Shown here piece after piece: positions 55,622-64,000 of a DNA stretch of 64,000 nt. The stretch spans positions 6,243,152-6,307,151 of the forward strand of contig OZ024784.1 of NCBI GenBank assembly GCA_964017065.1, written 5' to 3'. The DNA comes from Haliclona indistincta. Lineage: Eukaryota > Porifera > Demospongiae > Haplosclerida > Chalinidae. Numbering within the stretch: position 1 is the first letter of the stretch; the number at the start of each line of letters is the position of its first letter. The notes beneath the pieces were generated by a model. It was not told where the DNA came from. It saw only the letters and a list, made by a program, of their open reading frames with translations, and did not search any database. A program made the position numbers and the translations under genes.

Positions 55622-57572
55622 TTAAGACTGTGCCAGTTGTTCCTCAGCCAGTCCCCAGTCAAACTGAAACTAAAACAGCAAGTAATAATGAGTCTACACA
55701 GCAGCTGACTTGTAGTACATACCTTTTCGTCAATATCATCCAAATTGAGAAACTTCATCCCAGCATCAAGGACATACTGATAGAGCATACAAAGACAAAA
55801 TTAACAGCAGGAACAGACACCATGCAAAGGGATAATTTTGAGAATGTACCAAATTGGATATTTAAGAGTATGAACCAGATGTACGAACATAACCACGAAT
55901 GGTCAGTTTTCTTTTGCAAAACTTTTTTCACTATTACAGTTTTCACACATGTCATTATGTACTTACTTTATTCAAATTTTGGTCAGCATCTCGTGGATTA
56001 CACAGTTTGAATTTTAATCCGTCAATAGCTAGAGCAATGTAAGACACATCAAGCTACAACCATTATTATCATACCTGAGTTGACTTTCTTTGGTTGACTG
56101 TTACTACAGGAAGCAACTTCAAGTCATTATACAAATAGTGAATATGAAATAGCGTACTTTGATGATGTAATGTCGGCTTGTTGTTGCTGTTGTGGATTGT
56201 TGGTTCCTGCAGTCTGTGTCTCTCCTCCTTTGTTTATTTGACTAATCTTATAGCATATACTGTATCCATTGATTTCACTACAAGAAATAACATGTTATAA
56301 AGCAATGAATCAGTCACTAATCATAAATTATTCCCAGGCCTCATCTTTGTGACACCATAATAAGTTTAAAGGCACCGCTTGTACTAAGTGTGATAGAGTG
56401 CACTTGTCATTTCATAGACCACTAGGCTTTGCCTTGTGATTGATTTATATTTAACTTTCAACCCTTGCACAATTAAAGTATGAGTTCAAAGGTGCCGCCA
56501 GTGCTCTGTTGTTAGGGCGGGGTCACAGGGAACAACTGTTCATGTAGTAATCGACTCCGGGCTAGGTCATAGTTAATATAAAGCACACCATCCTGTGCTC
56601 TACGGAGTATAATTGCACAAGAGGTGTGTCAAGAACATGAGCCAAAGGCAAGTACTCTATTTGTCGTCAAGACATGTCCCGAGTACTCGATACAGTACAC
56701 TTGACATGGTGATTTACATGATGTAGATGCACCAAAGTGTGTATAAAATTAATAGTACACACTTAACAAAATTGTGTACAATAAGTTATTGTACACAATT
56801 TCTACACTACAATGGTGATCATGAACTACTTGCTCACGGTAGTCTGGAGAATCCACTAGGCACCTGGTCCTTCTTGGAACCACTTAATACCACCACGTCA
56901 GTGACTACCTGAGCGGCTCTCTCCAGAGGATCTAGCTTAACAGCGACTGTCTTTGATGAAAATGATTTACTGTCTGTGAAGAACATGAAACACTCCATGA
57001 CATGTGACAAGTCAGTAAAGTACAACATACTGTCATCTAGAGTCAAATGTAGGAGACGATAACCATGAGGTGCCCGTTCATCGGCTGGGATGACTTTTAT
57101 ATCACAAACAGCAACTCTGCCCTGTCATTTTTGAGAATAACATATTAACACAATCTGCTCATTTCACAGCTTTGAAAGTATTTTGAAAGTATCTACATGT
57201 AGTTCTACAGTACAACACTGAACCAATTGAAATAGCTCACCAATCTTGGGTTAGGAATTTTGCGTGAATAAGCGAGATAACGTTTAGTGTAGCTCAGCAT
57301 TCCACCCTCAGAGATGTATTGGTCAACCTAAGGTGAAAGAATGGATCAAAATGGCGGCGATAGCCTGACTAGAGTGTCTAGTTTAGTTAGTACGGACGGG
57401 CTAATTTCAGATTTAGCCTAAACAAAGCTTTGAGAACTCTCTTGCATCTTGTTAAAGAGACACTCACCACCACATAGTCAGGTGGAACCTTGTCTTTCTT
57501 GTTGAGAACCACCAAATCCGTGATGACGTAGTCCATTACGTTTGATCCGACCACGACCATGTCCTCTTCCAT
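55622..57572 (-). CDS. MVB12: ESCRT-I subunit MVB12 (MABP plus UMA domain)
   Basis: Eight exons (57572-57468, 57327-57241, 57121-56838, 56277-56158, 56103-56075, 56028-55967, 55776-55723, 55669-55622) give 262 residues, close to human MVB12A (273). The MABP domain has its three-fold repeated strands: DYVITDLVVLNKKDKVPPDY, VAVCDIKVIPADERAPHGY and VVTDVVVLSGSKKDQVPSGF. A Gln-rich linker and a 29-nt micro-exon follow. The C-terminal UMA-type sequence reads IDGLKFKL...LNLDDIDEKFQFDWGLAEEQ, aligning with the DGVPF...IEEEYNYGF region of MVB12A. ESCRT-I sorts ubiquitinated cargo into multivesicular bodies. Head to head with the coiled-coil ORF. Confidence 0.88.
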
Positions 57573-57775
57573 CGCGACACGCCTTCTTCACAATACAGCA
57601 AAAATGTACGACCCCGAGATCGGGGGTGTGAATAATTTGCGCTGCTCATTGCTAACTACTACATACTTAGCATTTGTAGGTGCTAAGAAAATGAATTTAC
57701 ATCTCCTTTTGCATCAGTGTTTCTTTATAGATTTTCGCTTCTCTAGCCTACTGCTATTAAGATGTAGTCTCCACA

Positions 57776-58345
57776 ATGATGTCCACAAAAAAATCCTCGT
57801 CGTGTCCTCGTCCAATACAGCACCTCAATTTTCCACAGCATGTACTGGGGATGCTAGACCAGGAGGAAAGGTTGCTGCAACAAACGCTGGAGAACATTTC
57901 TCGAGAGTCTTCCAACAAAATCCGCATGATAACAAGAGAACAGCAAATGATCACGTATAAACTGAAGAGCATGGAACTACGATTAGCAGCATCGCAGCTT
58001 CGCTCTCAACAAGCACTGGAGGAGCGCAAACAGAAGAGAGAAGCAGAAAAGAGAGCCAGGTCCATGATACCATTGCGGTTGCTGGACGCTAGTACAGGTA
58101 CAAAACAACCTGCGCGTATCATCAGCAGCGCCGGAAATCAGCGCCCTCAAGCCGCAGGTGTACCGTCAAAACATACCAAGAGCCGCGTCGCCACTACTAT
58201 TGCTGCTGCTGCTACCGCGGGAATAAAAGGTCGTACTGTCACTGCTACTGGTCGTAACACAAAGGCTCCTAACGCTGAAACAACAGTAATGAAAATTCTT
58301 CCACGGTTTTACTGTAATTTTTTTCCTCGAGGGCAATCCTACTGA
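57776..58345 (+). CDS. coiled-coil protein of unknown function
   Basis: A 189-codon ORF in one exon with two adjacent start codons (57776, 57779). Residues about 25-100 form a long amphipathic, probably coiled-coil helix (MLDQEERLLQQTLENISRES, LEERKQKREAEKRARS). The rest is Ala/Thr/Arg-rich and probably disordered. No family is recognised. It may have a 5' exon closer to 57600. The next gene, PDX2, ends 62 bp downstream on the other strand, and AATAAATAATTT at 58379 may be the poly(A) signal. Confidence 0.6.
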   Translation: MMSTKKSSSCPRPIQHLNFPQHVLGMLDQEERLLQQTLENISRESSNKIRMITREQQMITYKLKSMELRLAASQLRSQQALEERKQKREAEKRARSMIPLRLLDASTGTKQPARIISSAGNQRPQAAGVPSKHTKSRVATTIAAAATAGIKGRTVTATGRNTKAPNAETTVMKILPRFYCNFFPRGQSY

Positions 58346-58406
58346 ACAATCATTTTTTGTCTTCCAGTGTACTGAGAAAAATAAATAATTTATTTTACAT
58401 TGTAAA

Positions 58407-59164
58407 CTAGTGTTTATCATAATCAGGATATTTTGCCGTGATGATACAATGTACAAGATATGAATGCCATCTCAGATCACTGGTCAGTTCAGGATGAAAC
58501 ACTGACCCAATCAGATTGCCTTGCTGCACTGCTACTACTGTCTTGTCTTGGTCACACAGGGTAGCTAGCACCTTGACATCAGGTGAGAGCACTCTCCCAA
58601 TACCAGGAGCTCGTATAAACACACCTTGACAAACATCATTGGGTTTTTCTCCTTCATTAGTAGAGGTCATTAGCAGAGGCTCGTGAATCTTTACTGGTGC
58701 TTCAAAGCTGTTGTACTGTCGGCCGAATTGATTTCTTGTAACTTCAACAGAAAGCCCACCGATCTACAAAAAGCGCAGCACATGATGTGACAATGCAATC
58801 TTTTTTAATTACCCACAGTGGTCTGTCCCCCTTGCTTCTTGCCCGATAGATCATCAGAAATCATTATTAGTCCTGCACATGTTCCCCACGTGACTGTTGG
58901 AGGCTCTGTACGAGAAGACCATAGCTTGAGGGCTTCTAAAAACCCGTCCTTCTGCATGAAGACACTCAATGTTGTGCTCTCTCCTCCAGGAATTATCAAA
59001 CCATCCAGCTCTGCTAGTTGATCAGGTTTCCGTACTTCGACAACATTCAAAGAGAACTCGCTTTTCTTTGTTTCAGCAATTTTCTTGAGGTGGCTAATGT
59101 GCTCGATAAAGGCTCCTTGAATACAAAGAACACCGACAGTAGCCTCGTAGGCAGTGGTCGCCAT
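58407..59164 (-). CDS. PDX2: pyridoxal 5'-phosphate synthase, glutaminase subunit (PDX2/SNO)
   Basis: Two exons, 59164-58817 and 58763-58407, give 234 residues. This class I glutaminase has VGVLCIQGAF and IPGGESTT at the N-terminus, the nucleophile Cys96 in WGTCAGLI, RNQFGRQ, and the His-Glu pair in FHPE. It releases ammonia from glutamine and channels it to PDX1, which builds PLP from ribose 5-phosphate and glyceraldehyde 3-phosphate. The donor GTGGGT is unusual, but the joined product (GGQTTIGGLSVEV) fits the family. Adjacent, divergent PDX1 completes the enzyme. Confidence 0.95.
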
Positions 59165-59319
59165 GATGAATGACGTAATGACTGTACGATAACAAGCGAA
59201 GTCATGAGTCTATCACCAATCACTTATGTAACCACACGTCACTCCACCCAGTTTGTGCTCCTGCTTCAGCGTTTTTCGAAACGAGCGCTCCCTTTGTCTT
59301 CTTACGCCACCAAGCAGTC
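59165..59319. promoter_or_regulatory. divergent promoter, PDX2 / PDX1
   Basis: 155 bp between the two start codons. TGACGTAA (59171-59178), a CRE/ATF-like site, and CCAAT (59216-59220) lie in it. One shared promoter would give coordinated expression of both subunits of the same enzyme. Confidence 0.55.
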
Positions 59320-60732
59320 ATGGCTGAACACGCAGAGACTAAGAAGGGTAAGGACGACAGTGCGAGCATAATTTTAACACAAGAGAATTTTATTTAGCTT
59401 GTACTGAGTCTTTACACGTGTCCATGCATGCACAGTTGCACACGTGTTACTGATTGACAACTACCTACTTGATTTTTACACCATTATTCCCAACATTTAG
59501 GTACTGTTGTTATCAAAGAGGGTTTTGCTCAGATGATGAAAGGCGGCATCATAATGGATGTCGTCAATGCAGAGCAAGCACGGATAGCTGAAGAGGCAGG
59601 TGCTTGTTCTGTTATGGCGTTAGAACGAGTCCCGGCTGACATAAGAAAGGATGGTGGCGTTGCTAGAATGTCAGATCCTAAGGTGCAGTGATAGTAGTGT
59701 ATTCCAATTCACATTATCATTTTTCTTCCAGATGATCAAGGAGATCATGAATTCAGTCACTATACCAGTAATGGCTAAAGTGAGAATAGGTCACTTTGTT
59801 GAGGCTCAGATACTAGAAGCTATCGGAGTGGATTGTATTGATGAATCAGAAGGTTACTTTTAATACTTTACTGCTGCTTGTACGTTATACAGTCTCTTCT
59901 GGTCCTTAGTTCTCTCACCAGCTGATGATGAGAATCACATAGACAAACAGGGCTTCAAAATACCATTTGTCTGTGGAGCTAGAAACTTGGGAGAAGCTTT
60001 ACGAAGAATTTCTGAAGGTGCTTCAATGATCAGAACCAAGGGAGAGGCAGGAACAGGTTTGTTAGAAGAAAAAGTGCATTGAATTATAAGATCTATTCTC
60101 TACAGGGAATGTGGTTGAGGCTGTGCGTCATGCTAGGACTATTAATCAAGAAATCATGATGGCACAAGCTATGAGTTCTGATGAACTTAACCAATATGCC
60201 AAACAACTTCGTATACCTCTGGACCTCCTAAAGAAGACAGTTGAGTTAGGTCGACTACCAGTAGTAAACTTTGCAGCTGGTGGACTGGGTGAGTAGACTC
60301 TTTCTTAGTTCCTGTCTACTGTCCAATCTTCTTAACCACACTATAATGTGTGCCTGTTGTGTGCTTTAGGCACAATCAGGAAGTGTATTCTACACACAAG
60401 CTTCCCTTGCTCATAACCTGTCCTCTCATTATAGCTACACCAGCAGATGTAGCAATGCTGATGCAGCTTGGAGTAGATGGTGTGTTTGTTGGATCAGGAA
60501 TATTCAAGAGCAGTAACCCAGAGCGCCGTGCCAGAGCTATGGTACAGGCAGTCACTCACTACAAAGACCCTAAACTGTTAGCTGAAGTCAGCGAGGATCT
60601 GGGAGCACCCATGGTAAGACATGATGCGTAATAACAGAATATTCTTATCTTCTCTTCACATAGGTTGGTATTGGGTGTGATGACATGAAAGAGAAATGGG
60701 CTACTCGAGAGAGCACCCACGATAGATCATGA
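59320..60732 (+). CDS. PDX1: pyridoxal 5'-phosphate synthase, lyase subunit (PDX1/SNZ)
   Basis: Seven exons (59320-59347, 59501-59682, 59732-59852, 59910-60056, 60106-60288, 60435-60613, 60664-60732) give 302 residues. The (beta-alpha)8 barrel shows [38 protein letters not shown], catalytic Lys86 in [19 protein letters not shown], Lys154 in RTKGEAGTG, and the phosphate-binding [12 protein letters not shown]. All active-site residues expected of PDX1 are in place, so the enzyme should work. Its nuclear-type introns show it is a resident animal gene and not bacterial contamination. Confidence 0.97.
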
Positions 60733-60818
60733 TACTGCTGTTATTGTAAATTATTATCTCTTGCGTAGTGACATGTTTTAGAGTCCTATATTTGGCATTT
60801 CTTGCACACTCCTCTAGT

Positions 60819-62231
60819 TTATGTGACATCAAGCTTGTTTTTGTGTATTTGGAATGATGGTGTGACCCATCTACCACAAGAGCACTGTGCACCTAATAGT
60901 AATAATGACAAACTGACAATCTAGTAGTGGATGGGTTACCTGACCAGTTGAAGGACCCTAGTCGTGATCCACACTTGGGACACAATAGCTGCAGTCAAAA
61001 GCAATGTTAGGAACCAAATAGTAGAAATCTCTTACCTTGCCTTCATGGCTCCCAAGCAGCGATTGACCAATCCATTCCATTGGTTCAATGAACACTGAAC
61101 TACAATCCACAAACTTGTTCTTAACCTTGAGCTCTCTGGACATCATATCAGCTATGGTTGCTCTCATTCTCGCCTGCTCTGCTGATGTGTGAGGAACAAG
61201 AGGTGCTGCTGGATCATTGCCACTATCACCAGTCTTTGTGGTTTCTGTCTCGCTCAAGGGCCTTGCATCGTCTATGGTGGTGGTAGTTGCTGAGGAATGG
61301 TCACTGGGTGTGTAGATATAACTTGGTGGCTGCTGCTTAGATTGTCTATGCCACTTGAATTCAGCCTCTCCTTCACCTAGTTCATGCTGGATAACATTAT
61401 CACTGGTAAACAATAATCTCCTGAAGAAAGGAAGGATGCTTGATGATCAGACATGATGGCTTCATCTACCTGCATTTTCTGCACTGATAAGAAGCTGGTG
61501 AGTCTGGTTGCTTGTGTGCTCGGTGGTGGAATGGGTCTGGAGACATGTAGAGGTTGTCCACATAACCCGCTTCTACACACAAGACAGTCGTTGTATAAGA
61601 CAGCAATAATATCAATGGTATTTACCTTTCATTTGCACAGCTTGGTGTCTCAGAATGTATGCCTTGTATGCTTTACAATGTGGGTCTATCCTGCATTTCA
61701 TAGTCTCCCATAGCTTCAACTGCTCAACAAACCCGCTGTTAGGTCTGCAATACAGTCAGCCCCGCCCCCAATCAGTGCTCATCATCATCATACCTGACAT
61801 CTGGTTTCTTTTCCCTAAGCTGCTCCAGAGCTTGTGAGAATGACAGCTTTTCTGATTTCATTAAATAAGCAACCACCACCGTGGCACTTCGAGATATGCC
61901 GTACTGACTGAGTGACATAAAAGCAACTCCATCTATTTTAATGCTAAATCTCATACCAGTGTACTAGAACACTTCCCGTTTCTCGTCCTTCTGCAATGAA
62001 ACCAACACAAGGCTCAAAATGGCGGAGAAGGTCCGCAGCAGGCATGTCTGGCACACATACAAACATGGCTAGAGGTGCTCCTTGCGGTGTCTCTATATTA
62101 GACCAGTCCAGAGGTGAGTTGAGCAGAGAGAGCAAGTGAGTGACTCGCTGATGGCGCCGTCTTGGTCTGTCCACGTGAACGAAAACATCGTCAATGCTGC
62201 CCAGTAGGAGTCCTGGTCGTATTTCAACCAT
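60819..62231 (-). CDS. DUSP12: dual-specificity phosphatase 12
   Basis: Seven exons (62231-61957, 61907-61794, 61744-61626, 61572-61470, 61420-61036, 60988-60940, 60892-60819) give 372 residues. The start is the ATG at 62231; the in-frame TTG upstream is not used. The phosphatase loop, HCQYGISRSAT, is complete (Cys92, split by intron 1) and is followed by VVVAYLMKSEKLSF. The C-terminal zinc-binding region is present: SYQCRKCRRLLF, then FIEPMEWIGQSLLG, LLCPKCGSRLGSFNW and QCSCGRWVTPSFQIHKNK. DUSP12/YVH1 works in 60S ribosome maturation. A Thr/Ser-rich insertion lies in exon 5. Tail to tail with PDX1. Confidence 0.95.
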
Positions 62232-62390
62232 CTTGCACAAAAATTAGTACACGTGTCATCTAACTCCTCAATTTTATGATTGAACCAAAATTTGAGAGAA
62301 ATCACGATAAAATTGCAATCAGTGTTGTAGTATTTGAACAGGATGGAGTCAGTGTGTGTGTGTATGCGTGTGTAAGGTCAAATATCATGG

Positions 62391-63979
62391 TCAATATCGT
62401 AGATCCGGAAAGTGCTTTGACATAAACCTGATGAAAAAGAGAGTAAAGAATGTACGAGTGCAAAGAGACGTTATAGTCACCTATCCATTGTCTCCCAGAA
62501 CCTCATCATACAGGCTTTATCCAAATGTCGACGACCTTTGCTAATCTAAAGAAAAGTAAAATAAACTACACACACACACACACAACACACACACAACACA
62601 CACATACACAACACTGTGTACCGTTAAGATTTCAACATCCCATTTTTGAATATTGGTGTCTAATTTTGTCTCATCAAACCTGATGTGAAAACCCTTCACT
62701 GAAGAGAGAAAATTAGTAATGTTCAATAGACAATACCTGTACTAACTTCTAGTGAATATGTCTACAGGAGATCCATCACCGAGTACTCCCGGCCAACCCT
62801 TGAACTGCCACAAGGGACCTGCTACAAACACAGCAACAACTTGCTTCCTATAGATAGATCAATGCTCAGTCACCCATACACTCACACTCCTCACCACTCT
62901 TGGCTGCTCAGTTTTAGAGGGTTACTAGTAATACGATATGGAATGGACAGAGTCTGTCCAGGATGTGCTGGGTTTGGTTTCTTACGCTGAATCACTAGCT
63001 CCATTTCTCGTTTAGCACCAGATCTCTTCTTTTCATCAAAGGAAACATATCTGCAAAATTTCATGAAACACTTGTGACAACACACTTGCAAACATCTTAA
63101 ATCTAGTCCATACAGCATGTGTAATCTGTACCTGAAGCCTTCAAGGAAATCTCTAGCATTATAGGTGGTTATCACTGATGTGGTAACAGCTGGTACAATG
63201 ATGATGGGTGTGCGAGATTGATGGTCTAAGGAAAATAGTGAGAAATGTTGACATACACATAATACAATACACTACCTCTTCTAGTAGGTTTAGGAACATC
63301 AGCAGATTTCTTCATGGCTTGTTCTGAATACAATGTTCATAGTTGTTTACATGCATGAAACAGTTACCATTTCTCTGTATGTCGGGTCGTTTCGTCACCT
63401 CAGGTTGCGGCCTCGGCTTAGCTGCTACTTCCTACACATGCACATAGCATGTGTTGTGCGTGTTGGTCTGTCTATACTCACCGCCATCTTCTTGATATTC
63501 ATTCCATGGTAAGTACCAGTGGTATCAATTTGAAATTCACCAGTAGCTGGAACAGACAGAGAGAGAATCGATTGAGAGGACGACTCATACTAAGCCTCAC
63601 CTGGCGCTCCAAACTGCTCCTGACCATACCTGTTGTATAGTGATGGGGCACCAAATCTAGCCGGCTTCTCCACCTGCGACCATCATGCACACTAAAGTTA
63701 CACTTTCCATGCATATGACACTAACCGTCGGCTGAGACTGCTTTGCAGCACCTCCACTCATCTTGCCCTCTTCTCTTGCCTTCACTGATTGTAGCAAGGT
63801 GAAAATCGTGGAGAAGGTCTAGAGGAAAACAAATTACATAAAAGCACTCTATTCCAGGAGTACACTATATTGTTGGCTGCACCAACCTTGCCTGAGCTCT
63901 GTAGTATGCTTGATCTATTTCTGTGTATGCGTTCTTTCTTGAGAATAACACGAACATCATCATCCACAAAACCATGATC
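62391..63979 (-). CDS. CDC73: parafibromin CDC73, 3' part (Paf1 complex)
   Basis: Twelve exons (63979-63887, 63818-63726, 63673-63601, 63546-63482, 63431-63368, 63323-63276, 63225-63132, 63050-62895, 62847-62747, 62698-62622, 62545-62481, 62427-62391) encode the last 321 residues. The upstream part lies outside the window. Recognisable blocks are [77 protein letters not shown] and [20 protein letters not shown] at the end. The last half is the Ras-like C-terminal domain that binds the elongating Pol II/Paf1 machinery. The stop is in its own 37-nt last exon. A CA repeat lies in intron 62546-62621. Confidence 0.95.
62567..62614. repeat. interrupted (CA)n microsatellite
   Basis: CA dinucleotides broken by occasional AACAC and TACAC units, in an intron of CDC73 close to the GTACAC donor of the preceding exon. 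Confidence 0.9.
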
Positions 63980-64000
63980 CTGATAAACAAATCAACAGTA

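Noticed and set aside
1..64000. CRISPR arrays, prokaryotic operons, tRNA or rRNA genes
   Set aside because: No regularly spaced repeats, no Shine-Dalgarno-type gene arrays, and no cloverleaf or rRNA sequence noticed. Spliced genes throughout show eukaryotic nuclear DNA.

Overview
This is nuclear DNA of an intron-rich, compact animal genome, most likely a sponge (demosponge). Almost every gene is split by short introns (about 40 to 300 bp) with GT-AG ends, intergenic gaps are small, and the proteins are metazoan: two KLF zinc-finger factors, CAPN15, TBC1D1/4, a cadherin and an Ig-SEFIR receptor. A head-to-head pair of vitamin B6 synthesis genes (PDX1/PDX2) sits among them. Most animals lack this pathway, but sponges keep it. 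The taxon is an inference; no marker gene proves it. Exon models below were joined by eye from splice sites, and lengths and phases were checked to sum to whole codons. None has transcript support.

Layout. 1-3230: end of an unrecognised minus-strand gene and a possible first exon of it or a neighbour. 3684-14036: two convergent KLF genes. 14172-15622: ZFAND2-like. 15623-18030: gene-poor, with a MITE nested inside another MITE and a decayed ORF. 18031-27550: CAPN15 and TBC1D1/4, head to head. 27842-31926: PAM16 and two intronless MFS transporters. 31994-35890: ACTMAP and SHQ1, head to head, the latter with an apparent U12-type AT-AC intron. 36206-39716: a PDZ protein. 40231-42143: a short cadherin with a tyrosine-rich tail.

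42141-54831 is a tandem segmental duplication of about 6.9 and 5.8 kb. Unit 1 carries intact genes: a basic protein, DTD1, a GRXCR-like protein, an orphan 168-aa protein and an Ig receptor lacking a signalling domain. Unit 2 has lost DTD1, fused remnants of two genes into one ORF, pseudogenised the orphan gene and collected transposons. It keeps the Ig receptor, which reads into a SEFIR (IL-17-receptor-type) exon just outside the duplication. This receptor pair is the most interesting part of the window. 55622-64000: MVB12, a coiled-coil ORF, PDX2/PDX1, DUSP12 and the 3' part of CDC73.

Eight divergent (head-to-head) gene pairs with 31 to 514 bp between start codons account for 16 genes, so shared bidirectional promoters seem to be the normal arrangement here. 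Several genes have GCCACGCCC, a KLF/Sp-type site, within 25 bp of the start codon.
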